Position numbers and translations under genes: made by a program. Shown here one piece after another: positions 1 to 8,200 of a DNA stretch of 38,651 bases. The stretch is from CAZJAD01 sp964543855 (GTDB lineage Bacteria > Electryoneota > RPQS01 > DYHQ01), in the NCBI GenBank assembly GCA_964543855.1, contig CAZJAD010000013.1:1-38651 (forward strand), given 5' to 3'. How positions within the stretch are numbered: the stretch's first letter is position 1; each line of letters begins with the position of its first letter. The notes beneath the pieces were generated by a model. It saw only the letters and a program-made list of their open reading frames with translations. It was not told where the DNA came from and searched no databases.

Positions 1-688
1 ACAGACTGTACGCCAGAAGGGTTGTGGCGGCCAGTACAGCCAGCATTTGGTCGATAAAGGCTGCAGAATAGTGTGTGAGCGATGATCTGTGCGAGGCCGC
101 CTGGTTTCCCAAGAGAGTGATTTCATGTCGGCGCTTCGCGAGCGCCAGAAAAAGCGAGAGCAAGAAGGCACACAAGAGAAGCCAGTACGACAGATAGAAA
201 TCCGGAATGTAGCGCCAGATTACAGCGATACCGCCCACAGCTCTGAGGACGAATCCGAGTGAAAGGACGAGCACATCCAGAATCACAGCATGTTTGAGGC
301 CCAGGGAGTAGGCCAGATTGATGACAACATAAACGACTCCAATCCAGCCGAACCAAGGATCCAGCGCGTAGGCCCACAGGATACCGCCCACGCCCAGGCC
401 CAGAGAGATAACGAGTCCCACACCGGGCGAGATGCGCCCGGAAGCCATGGGCCTCTTGCATTTGACGGGATGATGTTTGTCGCTCTCAAGGTCCTGCCAA
501 TCGTTGAAAGCGTAGATGGCTCCCGAGAGGCAGCAGAAAGCAAAGAATGCCTGAAGGACTTTGACGAGGACAAAAGGGCTCTCGATCGCAACACGAGCCG
601 GCGAGAAAAGAACGGCTGCAAAAACCACCAAGTTTTTCGTCCACTGTTGCGGACGAACAAGCTCGATAGCATCGCGAAGTCGGTTCAT
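1..688 (-). CDS. UbiA-family decaprenyl-phosphate phosphoribosyltransferase (3' end outside window)
   Basis: This integral membrane prenyltransferase is expected to transfer phosphoribose from PRPP to a polyprenyl phosphate, the first step towards a decaprenyl-phospho-arabinose-type sugar donor. About 229 residues lie in the window and the C-terminus is cut off by the edge. The Asp-rich site reads N62-D63-x-x-D66-x-x-x-D70, followed by H72-H73-P and K78-R79-P80, as in the phosphoribosyl branch of the UbiA superfamily and unlike the 4-hydroxybenzoate branch. Further on there is an LDVLVLSLGFVLRAVGG segment, the usual second conserved helix, and several hydrophobic helices. The start is ATG at 688, with no strong Shine-Dalgarno. 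It lies 57 bases after the stop of the nucleotide-sugar dehydrogenase, so the two are probably co-transcribed and act in surface glycan synthesis. Family assignment is firm; the precise lipid acceptor is inference. Confidence 0.85.
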   Translation of the reverse strand, partial: MNRLRDAIELVRPQQWTKNLVVFAAVLFSPARVAIESPFVLVKVLQAFFAFCCLSGAIYAFNDWQDLESDKHHPVKCKRPMASGRISPGVGLVISLGLGVGGILWAYALDPWFGWIGVVYVVINLAYSLGLKHAVILDVLVLSLGFVLRAVGGIAVIWRYIPDFYLSYWLLLCAFLLSLFLALAKRRHEITLLGNQAASHRSSLTHYSAAFIDQMLAVLAATTLLAYSL

Positions 689-745
689 ATGCAAATGAGA
701 ATAAGGGGTTCCGCTCTATCCCGGCAATCTGAAGTCACCATGGGC

Positions 746-2053
746 TCAGAGCTTGACAACATTCTTGCGCCGGCCAAGTTTCTCTGTGGCATTACGAGTA
801 TCAACGACCAGACTGGCCTGATTCACAATCCATTCGTAGTTGAGTTCCGTATGATCCGTGGCAATGACAACGGCATGTTGCGCTGCGAGCAAGTCATCGC
901 TCAATTCGACGGACTCGAGCTCCTTCTGGCGAATCGCAATCCTCGGAATGAACGGATCATGATACTGTACATCGGCGCCACGTTCCGTCAGAAGCTCGAT
1001 GATATCCAGAGCAGGTGATTCGCGGGAATCGTCTATGTTCCGCTTGTAAGCAACTCCCAGAACCAGAATCTTCGATCCCTTAATGGAGCGCTCATGGTCG
1101 TTAAGTGCAAGACCGATGCGTGTGACGACATACTCCGGCATGTGAGTGTTGATTTCACTGGCGAGCTCAATGAAGCGGGCCCGGTAGTTCATCGTCTTGA
1201 GCTTCCACGAAAGATAAATCGGGTCGATCGGTATGCAATGGCCTCCAAGTCCGGGCCCGGGATAGAAAGGCATGAATCCGAAAGGCTTCGTGGCCGCCGC
1301 CTTGATGACCTCCCACACATCCACGCCGAGGAGATGGCACATAATCGCCAACTCATTGACGAGGCCAATGTTGATCGAGCGAAAGGTGTTTTCCAGAAGC
1401 TTGGCAAGTTCTGCAGCACTCGTGGAGGAAACCGGCACCACCTTTTCAATGATGAGACCGTAAACCGCGGATGCCATTTCAAGGCACTTCGGCGTCACGC
1501 CTCCAATGACCTTGGGAGTGTTATGCGTTTCATAAGTCCGATTACCAGGATCTATCCGCTCGGGTGAAAAAGCAATATAGATGTCTTCCCCCACTTTGAA
1601 ACCGGCTTCTTCAAAAGCTGGCGCAACAATCTCTTCTGTTGTACCGGGATAGGTCGTGCTCTCTAGAACGATAACCGTGCCCGGCCTAAGATGTTTGATG
1701 ACTTCATCACGAGCTGAGATGATGTACGAGATATCCGGGTCACCGGTTTTGTTCAGTGGCGTCGGCACGCAGATGGAAATGGCATCCAATTGAGAAACTA
1801 CCGAGTAATCGGTTGTCGCCGATAGTAGTCCGTGGGCCACCAAGTCGGAAAGCTCGGTGGTGTCTACATCGAGGATGTAGTTCTCGCCGCGGTTGAGTTT
1901 TGCCACCTTATCGGTGTCTTTCTCAATACCGGTGACTCTGATGCCGTGCCGAGCAAATTCGACGGCCAAAGGAAGACCGACATAGCCGAGACCGATCACG
2001 CCAACGTGAAGAGTCTTTGAATGGATTTTGTCTTGCAAGACCTTGGTTATCAT
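746..2053 (-). CDS. wbpA: UDP-N-acetylglucosamine/mannosamine 6-dehydrogenase (nucleotide-sugar dehydrogenase)
   Basis: This cytoplasmic NAD-dependent enzyme oxidises the C6 hydroxyl of a UDP-HexNAc to the uronic acid for capsule or O-antigen synthesis. The Rossmann motif is G21-x-G23-x-x-G26 in VIGLGYVGLPLA. The catalytic Cys273 sits in GPGLGGHCIPIDP, and a C-terminal UDP-binding domain follows (KILVLGVAYKRNIDDSRESPA). The ATG at 2053 (MITKVLQDK) is chosen over the in-frame ATG at 2104 because the longer start lies inside the spacer of a predicted promoter (-10 at 2092-2097, -35 at 2115-2120). The 435-residue product matches WbpA/WecC length. WbpA-type UDP-GlcNAc activity is favoured by overall resemblance, but WecC-type UDP-ManNAc activity cannot be excluded. 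The phosphoribosyltransferase follows in the same direction. Confidence 0.88.
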   Translation of the reverse strand: MITKVLQDKIHSKTLHVGVIGLGYVGLPLAVEFARHGIRVTGIEKDTDKVAKLNRGENYILDVDTTELSDLVAHGLLSATTDYSVVSQLDAISICVPTPLNKTGDPDISYIISARDEVIKHLRPGTVIVLESTTYPGTTEEIVAPAFEEAGFKVGEDIYIAFSPERIDPGNRTYETHNTPKVIGGVTPKCLEMASAVYGLIIEKVVPVSSTSAAELAKLLENTFRSINIGLVNELAIMCHLLGVDVWEVIKAAATKPFGFMPFYPGPGLGGHCIPIDPIYLSWKLKTMNYRARFIELASEINTHMPEYVVTRIGLALNDHERSIKGSKILVLGVAYKRNIDDSRESPALDIIELLTERGADVQYHDPFIPRIAIRQKELESVELSDDLLAAQHAVVIATDHTELNYEWIVNQASLVVDTRNATEKLGRRKNVVKL

Positions 2054-2091
2054 TGACTTAGAGGCGATGTTTCGTTTCTTCTCAGTCTTTA

Positions 2092-2120
2092 AATATACTG
2101 ACATATTCCGTAAAAAGCAA
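2092..2120 (-). promoter_or_regulatory. Predicted sigma70-type promoter of the nucleotide-sugar dehydrogenase
   Basis: On the minus strand a TTGCTT -35 (2115-2120) is separated by 17 bases from a TATATT -10 (2092-2097), giving a transcription start near 2085 and a leader of about 30 bases to the ATG at 2053. The -35 keeps only TTG of the consensus. The -10 is identical to those of three other promoters in the window. Confidence 0.5.
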
Positions 2121-2128
2121 TCATAGAG

Positions 2129-2163
2129 AAAAAAACGAGACCCGCTTCTTTGAGCAGGTCTCG
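2129..2163 (-). terminator. Rho-independent terminator after the FG-GAP protein gene
   Basis: CGAGACC (2136-2142) pairs with GGTCTCG (2157-2163); one mismatch and three further inner pairs (GCT/AGC) follow around a six-base loop. Read on the minus strand the stem is followed directly by seven T residues (2129-2135). It lies 35 bases after the stop of the FG-GAP gene and just upstream of the -35 of the next promoter. Confidence 0.8.
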
Positions 2164-2197
2164 CTCTGTCCCTCCAAACAATTTCGTGACGCAGATC

Positions 2198-3547
2198 TTA
2201 ACGCGGGAACGAGAGAATATACGCTCTGCCGGCATCTTCACCACCGGCATCATTCCATCGTGCACCAACACCGACATCCTGTGTCCCATCGCCATCCATG
2301 TCTCCCAGAGATGTCGCAACACCTCCTAATCGATCCCCTGTGCCCTCGCCGGACAGTTCATAGAAAGCTCTCTCCCAACCACCATAGTAGAAGTGAAGAA
2401 CTCCCTGAGCTCCTGCCGCTTCTTCCGCCTGAATGGCAAAGTCTCCCTTGCCGTCTCCGTTCAAATCGCCCATCGCAAAAACCATCGAGCCAAAACGGCC
2501 GAAGTCTGCTTCACCATTGAACTGCTGATCCGGATTTGCGTCGAAGTCTTGACCACCCCAAAACAGATAGGCTTTGCCTCTGGCGCTCCCGCCGACGCTC
2601 ACATTCGGCGCGCCAACCAGCAGATCACTGACACCATCGCCGTTCACATCTCCCACGATGGCGACTGACGCACCAAAATGGTCGTGAAAAGTTGTTGTTT
2701 CGCCGCCGAGAACCTTCGAAGGCCGATCCCACTTTGCGTCGCGACCACCGTAGTAAACGAATACCGATCCCGGAATCTTGTCCCCAACATTGTGCTGAGG
2801 AGAACCAATGGCCAGGTCCGCTTGACCATCACCGTTCAAATCCCCGACTGCTAAGGCAGTGCCGAACATGTCGTTGGTGGTGCCGTGGCGCAGGACGACA
2901 TCGGGCTCCGTTCCACCCTTCAGGTTGCTGGCACCCCACCAGAGATACGCCCTGCCTGCCAACGGTCCAGCTCGATTGGAATACGGGGCTCCCACGACCA
3001 AATCCGCCAATCCGTCGCCGTTCAAATCTCCTTCCAGGCAAACCGACATCCCGAACCCGTCTCCGGTCTCCTTCGCCGAGAAGACGGCGGGCTTCAGCCC
3101 CGTGAAGTTGTCACCACCAAGATACAGATACACTTTCCCGGGCTTCTGGCTGCCCGTACGACCGTAGGGCGCTGCGACGGCAAGGTCGGGGATTCCATCG
3201 CCGTTCATGTCAGATCTCCCCGACAACCGACGACCGAACAGATCCCCGTCTTCCGGTCCTGTCAGAGTGAGTCGCGGCTCTCCACCGGCGAGCTCATCAT
3301 AGAAATAGACAGTCCCTCTCTGCACCGGCCCACTGATCGCGCCCGTGGCACTGACAGCGATGAATTTCCTGCCCGCGCCAACCCAGTCAATCCCCCCGGC
3401 AACAGCCGATCCAAAATGGGCGCTACGGGCACTTCCCGTCAATACGCTGAACATGTACTTCACACTGCCGGACTCGGCAATGGCTGCTGTAGCCATGCCA
3501 AGGGCAATAGCGCCCAGGAGCAGAATCCGCGAGGTCCACTTGGTCAT
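2198..3547 (-). CDS. Secreted FG-GAP repeat beta-propeller protein
   Basis: This is a predicted exported protein of 449 residues built almost entirely of FG-GAP (integrin alpha-like) repeats. A signal peptide is clear at residues 1-24 (TKWTSRILLLGAIALGMA, then AIAES). At least six blades carry the calcium loop D-x-N-G-D-G-x-x-D: DMNGDGIPD, DLNGDGLAD, DLNGDGQAD, DVNGDGVSD, DLNGDGKGD and DMDGDGTQD. Each is followed by an AVAAP/VVGAP-like strand. A more divergent first repeat makes a seven-bladed propeller plausible. The ATG at 3547 is chosen because an AGGAGGT ribosome site precedes it and the signal peptide begins there; the upstream in-frame extension has no such support. There is no C-terminal sorting domain, so it is probably periplasmic or held at the surface by a partner. 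It lies downstream of the PorV-OmpA gene, separated by a terminator. The ligand is unknown. Confidence 0.85.
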   Translation of the reverse strand: MTKWTSRILLLGAIALGMATAAIAESGSVKYMFSVLTGSARSAHFGSAVAGGIDWVGAGRKFIAVSATGAISGPVQRGTVYFYDELAGGEPRLTLTGPEDGDLFGRRLSGRSDMNGDGIPDLAVAAPYGRTGSQKPGKVYLYLGGDNFTGLKPAVFSAKETGDGFGMSVCLEGDLNGDGLADLVVGAPYSNRAGPLAGRAYLWWGASNLKGGTEPDVVLRHGTTNDMFGTALAVGDLNGDGQADLAIGSPQHNVGDKIPGSVFVYYGGRDAKWDRPSKVLGGETTTFHDHFGASVAIVGDVNGDGVSDLLVGAPNVSVGGSARGKAYLFWGGQDFDANPDQQFNGEADFGRFGSMVFAMGDLNGDGKGDFAIQAEEAAGAQGVLHFYYGGWERAFYELSGEGTGDRLGGVATSLGDMDGDGTQDVGVGARWNDAGGEDAGRAYILSFPR

Positions 3548-3553
3548 CTTGCA

Positions 3554-3560
3554 ACCTCCT
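3554..3560 (-). promoter_or_regulatory. Shine-Dalgarno site fixing the FG-GAP start
   Basis: AGGAGGT on the minus strand lies six bases before the ATG at 3547. It decides between this start and the 34-codon longer frame beginning at 3649, which would run through the terminator hairpin at 3615-3645. Confidence 0.75.
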
Positions 3561-3614
3561 GTTATTGGTGAAAAAAGCTCAGTGTCTACGATCCCCACTG
3601 ACTCCACAAAACAG

Positions 3615-3645
3615 AAAAGAGCACACGGCGCGCCGGTGCTCTTTT
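3615..3645 (-). terminator. Strong hairpin terminator after the PorV-OmpA gene
   Basis: A perfect 10-base inverted repeat, AAAAGAGCAC (3615-3624) and GTGCTCTTTT (3636-3645), encloses a GC-rich self-complementary core CGGCGCGCCG. On the minus strand the 3' arm ends in TTTT followed by CTGTTTTG. The arms are A/T-tailed on both sides, so it could act in both directions. It sits 21 bases after the stop at 3667. Confidence 0.85.
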
Positions 3646-3666
3646 CCATGGAGGTGATGATGAAAA

Positions 3667-5109
3667 CTATCGTTTGCGCAAGAGGTCGACGCGGCGATTC
3701 TGATACCGTCCCTGCACCGTCGCATTGGAAGCCACCGGCTGCGTGCTGGCGTAGCCCTTGGCTTCAAGCCGGGCCGGGGCAACGCCACGAGACACCAAGT
3801 AGTTTCTCACTGCTTCAGCCCGCTCTCGCGATAGCGGAACATTGATGGCATCTGTGCCGGTGTTGTCGGTGTGGCCCTGAATCTCGAGGAGCTGGATCTC
3901 AGGGTGTTCATTGATGAGCTGGGCGACACCGTCAAGAACACGGGCGAATTCATCGGTAATTTCCGCCGAACCTGTCGCGAAGTTGACTCCGGGGAAGGAA
4001 ACGACGCCGCCCGGCTCCTGCCACACGCGCTGAATGCTATCCTTCTGACTCGGTCGCAGGATCTCAAGCGACAGCTTCATCGTAGGATTGCCTTCAAAGA
4101 TGTAGCGGTGAATGAATTCCTTCGGCCCTGGCGGAGGGCAAGGTTTGTGCGGCGGCGCAGGCTCCATCTCACGCTTGATTGATCCGAATATGCTCCGAAG
4201 CGGCCAACACCGATCCTGGAAGAAGAAGTTGACCGAGAGTCGATGATTCTGATCAAGGAACTCCTGCGGCTCAGTCACATAGGCGTACTGAATAGCCCAG
4301 TTGGCGAAGTTGAAGCCAAGCCCGGCGGTGAATCCGCGACTTTCGCGTAGCATGTCATTCATCCCGGCTGCCAAGTAGAAGCTCGTATGCGGGCTGACAT
4401 CGAAGGTGAACGCACCACCGACGCTGGCCGTCGCCTCGGTGTCCTTCACCTTAATGAAATCGCTGGTCAGGGTTACACTCTTCCATGGAAGAACGCCCAC
4501 GCCCACGCGCCATTCATAGGGAAGCCGGTCCTTGCCGTGCTTGCCATCGAGGTCACGGAACATGGCCCCGACGAAGAACTCATCGTAGAGGGGAATGTGA
4601 AGGCCGGCATCGATACCATAGCCGTCGTTGTCCGCCAGGTCTTCCTGCAAGTACTTGGCGGACAGTCCGAAGGCGATCTCACCGAGCTTGCGAGCATAGG
4701 AAAGCTGAAACGCGTTGGACGCCACATCGAAGTGGTCATCGGGCTTCGCCGTATTGCCTGCGCGCAACGGAATACCCGTGATTCCGGCGTTCAACCAGGA
4801 GAGGCTGAACGAGCCAATGCGGTCCAAGCACATGGCGGCGCTAACATAGTTGTAGTTCCGCTCGGCCTTCATGCCCGCGGTGTACATGAGCGAGGCCTCG
4901 AATTTCCGGAGACCAACGAGGGCGGCCGGATTCCAGTAGGCAGCCGTGGCATCCTCCGCGACGGCCGTCTGGGCACCGCCCATCGCCATCGCTTTGGCGC
5001 CAACTCCCATGCGCAACCACGGGTCCGCGAAGTTCTGTGCGAATCCGGTCGTGGCCAGCGCAAGAGCCACAAGGGCCGCACTTAGCACGATCATCCTGTA
5101 TCGGGACAT
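3667..5109 (-). CDS. PorV-like outer-membrane beta-barrel fused to an OmpA peptidoglycan-binding domain
   Basis: This 480-residue protein is predicted to sit in the outer membrane. It has a signal peptide at residues 1-24 (ALATTGFA, cleavage before Q25). Residues 25-300 look like the PorV/PorQ (UPF0164) family: a start of the type FLRMGVGAKAMAMGGA, then ATAAYWNPAAL, then alternating amphipathic strands ending in an aromatic-rich LSVNFFFQ. A proline-rich linker (APPHKPCPPPGPK) leads to an OmpA-like domain at about residues 365-478. That domain keeps GHTDNTGT, LSRERAEAVRNYLV, GYASTQPVASN and YQNRRVDLL, including the Asp and Arg that bind diaminopimelate. A GGAGGAGGG ribosome site (5115-5124) precedes ATG 5109. 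PorV family proteins deliver T9SS cargo at the outer membrane, and here the gene follows the giant T9SS-type protein by only 94 bases. The fusion would fasten the barrel to the cell wall. The domains are seen directly; the cargo role is inference. Confidence 0.85.
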   Translation of the reverse strand: MSRYRMIVLSAALVALALATTGFAQNFADPWLRMGVGAKAMAMGGAQTAVAEDATAAYWNPAALVGLRKFEASLMYTAGMKAERNYNYVSAAMCLDRIGSFSLSWLNAGITGIPLRAGNTAKPDDHFDVASNAFQLSYARKLGEIAFGLSAKYLQEDLADNDGYGIDAGLHIPLYDEFFVGAMFRDLDGKHGKDRLPYEWRVGVGVLPWKSVTLTSDFIKVKDTEATASVGGAFTFDVSPHTSFYLAAGMNDMLRESRGFTAGLGFNFANWAIQYAYVTEPQEFLDQNHRLSVNFFFQDRCWPLRSIFGSIKREMEPAPPHKPCPPPGPKEFIHRYIFEGNPTMKLSLEILRPSQKDSIQRVWQEPGGVVSFPGVNFATGSAEITDEFARVLDGVAQLINEHPEIQLLEIQGHTDNTGTDAINVPLSRERAEAVRNYLVSRGVAPARLEAKGYASTQPVASNATVQGRYQNRRVDLLRKR

Positions 5110-5160
5110 GTTATCCCTCCTCCTGTCGAACGGGGATATTATTCTAAAATCCTTTGGGCA

Positions 5161-5187
5161 GTGGGGCCGCCTTTAGAGCAACCCCAC
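5161..5187 (-). terminator. Possible weak terminator after the giant gene
   Basis: GTGGGG (5161-5166) pairs with CCCCAC (5182-5187) across a 15-base loop, 17 bases after the stop at 5204. There is no T tract directly after it on the minus strand, so it may be an attenuator or of no consequence. Read-through into the PorV-OmpA gene is therefore plausible. Confidence 0.3.
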
Positions 5188-5203
5188 CGCAGTCTGTTCT
5201 CTC

Positions 5204-8200
5204 TTACTTCTCCTTCTTGAAGGCGACCTTCAAGATTTCGTCGGAGACCTTGCCACCAGCCTCGATGACGACATGTGCCAGGTACACACCGTTGGCAACC
5301 TCCTGACCTTTGTCGTTCTGGCCGTTCCAGACAATCATCTGGCCGGGCTGATAATTGCCCTCGAAGACGGTTGCCACGAACTGGCCTGCGAAGTCGTAGA
5401 CCTTGATCTTCACGAAGGCCATGCCCTCACCGGCAACAGCAAGCTCGAAGTGGGCCGTCTCACCCGGCTTGAACGGATTCGGCCAGGTGTAGGACTTGCC
5501 GGAAATCACTGGCACCGGCTCGCCGACACGATAGATCCACTCGGCCATCGCCACATTGCCACCGAGATCCGTCACAACGGCACGCAGCATGTACTGACCA
5601 ACCTCCAGGCCTTCAGTAGGCGTGAAGAGGACCGATCCGGACATACCCGTCTCTGGCGCGATATAGAGGGAGTCGTCACCGGCAATCGCATCACCGGTAA
5701 GCGTGGCCAGCGTGATCGTTGCCGATGCGATTCCCATGCCATCATCATGGAAGTCCACAACAAAGGTGGGTCTCGAATCAATCGGCAGCGGATCATCTGG
5801 CGACGGTGTGACACCGTCAATCACCGGACGGCCAACATCCACGATGTAGTTCTTGGAGGCGCAGCACAGGTTCTCGTCCGCGTCGCTGGCGCACAGCGTT
5901 AGCCGGACGCCGATGTCCTTGATCGCCTCCGTGTTCTCAATGTAGAAGTTGGCGTCATAAGTGACTTCGGCGGCCGTGTTGCCAGTCCACACAACATCGA
6001 GCGGTGCGTTATCCGTCAGCACGACATAATGCTCGTACTGCAGGGAATCGGTTGTGACGCGCTGATGCTTCTCGACCCGCAGCGTGAGACTGTTCATGTC
6101 AATGCCGGTCGAATCCACAACATGCATGACAAAGGTATGCGGTATCGAGGACACGAAGTAAGGCTGGTCGAAGCTGATCAACGGGCAGACACCGTTGGCC
6201 ACCCGGAAGCTCCACAGCTGCTCACCCTCGTTGCACACATTGTCAAACACCTTCAGCATGACCGTGTAGTCACCGCGCGGAAGTTCCCCAGTCCACGAGA
6301 TACCCTGTGGCTCAACGGTCGCATAACAGGTCAGATCAACGAGGCTGCCATCCGGATAGTACAGCCAGAGTTCGACTGAACCGACGCCTGAGTTACCATC
6401 GAGGTCGTCGAGGGCACCGGTAAGTACCGGAGTCCATGCACCAAACTTGCCGCCATCCGTGCGCTGATCTCCGCGGGTCGCCCGGGAAATCCTGGGCGCA
6501 ATGGCATCACTCTGCTGCGGAGCACCCGTCAGCGTGCGGCTGGCGCTAACGCCCTTGCCGTTACCGCCACCAGGAACGGTGGCAGCCACAGGAGGCTCGC
6601 CGTCACCAAAAGCCGCCTCGATGACCACCGGCTCATCCTCCGGAACCACCGGATCCGGTGACAGGAACACGATCCACGGTGCGACGCGGTCGATCTGACA
6701 AGTCTTGTTCAGGCTCGTGGTCGTTCCGTAGACATCTGCCACCACCAGCTCGAAGCGCACGGCGATGTCCGCCGGGCCTGCATCCAGGCTCGGGGTAGCC
6801 GTCAGAGTGAATACCTGAGCGGTGTTGGCATCGCTCGGCGGTTCTGAGAGCGAGTAGGCAGCGCCGGAGATCAGCAACTCTTCCACTACGCCCTGTTCCG
6901 TATTGTACAGGCGATAGATGTTCAGGCAGATTCCGTCTCGGGTGATGTTGATACCCTGGACCTCGCCGATCGTCGCCTGGACGGTCAGCGGCCAATCCGG
7001 GTTCCAGAAGCCATCATACTGACACTCGCCAGTCGAGGCCAGGAAGTCAACCGCAGGAGCCTCTGGCGTCACGAAGAACGGCCAGCTCACGGTTCCGTAG
7101 TTGCCTATGCAGTCCCAAACCGTGACATTGATCGTGTAGTTCCCAGGGATATGGTTCGGTACCATCGTGTACTTGACATGGTCACTGTACACTTCATACT
7201 CTTCGTCACCCGGTCTCGGAATGATGGATGCGCCGTCAGGCTTGACAATTCTGAGTCTGACACTGTCAACACCCGAACCGACATCGTCAAGATGCGCGTC
7301 GCCATCGCCCGGAATGACTCCAGATATTTGGCGACCGCCAGGACGACCAACGCTGAATCCGGTCGCATCGGCCTGGCCAGCACCCTCGTCAAGCGTTCCT
7401 TCGGTAAGGCCGCCTGAGGCTCGGGCCGCCCGGAGAATCCGGCCTGGGATCGTAACATCGACGCCGGGATCATCAGCGTCCGGATTCACCGTAAGGATGA
7501 CACCACCCTCATCGCTGAAGCTGGCTTCGACGACGATGGCCTGGTCGCGATTGAAGATTTCCGCGCTGCCGGGCGAGACCGGCGTGATGATGGGAGCAAT
7601 GTTGTCTATCGCGTAGGTATGATTGCTCGTGGTGATGCCGTAGCTCTCGTTAGCGCCCACAGCACGGGCTGTCACTTCAATCCAGATACCCAGATCGTCA
7701 TCTTGGAACGGGTAAGCCAGGTGGGTCGTCACCACCATCGGATCATCCGTCGGGTCGATGACCTCCGGACCCGCAATCAGATCCGAATCCGGCAACACGA
7801 GGACACGATAGCTGATGCCGTTGACAGCGAGCGGTGCCGATGTCGACCTGACCGTGAATGTAAACGTATTGTCACCTTCCGGATCGAACCAATCACCACA
7901 GTCATCGCCAGCAGGGGCAAAGCTGATGGACGGTCCGGTCGGTTCGATGAAGAATGTCCAGCTCTCGGTGCTGAGGTTCTCGAGGCAATCGCCCACGGTC
8001 AGATTGATGGTGTAATAGCCGGGATCGACAAGCTCGCCTGACACCCACTTAATGTGGACATCATCGATTTCAGTCAGATCCTCGATACCAGCCACTTGCG
8101 CGCCATCCGGACCGTGGACCGAGAAGTCAATCGACTCCACCGCCACGCCTGACTGGCCCTGATCACCGAAGGTTGCCTCAGCCACCACAGAGCTGTTGAT

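Noticed and set aside
2054..2104. Longer start of the nucleotide-sugar dehydrogenase at 2104
   Set aside because: It lies between the -35 and -10 of the predicted promoter and would not be transcribed.
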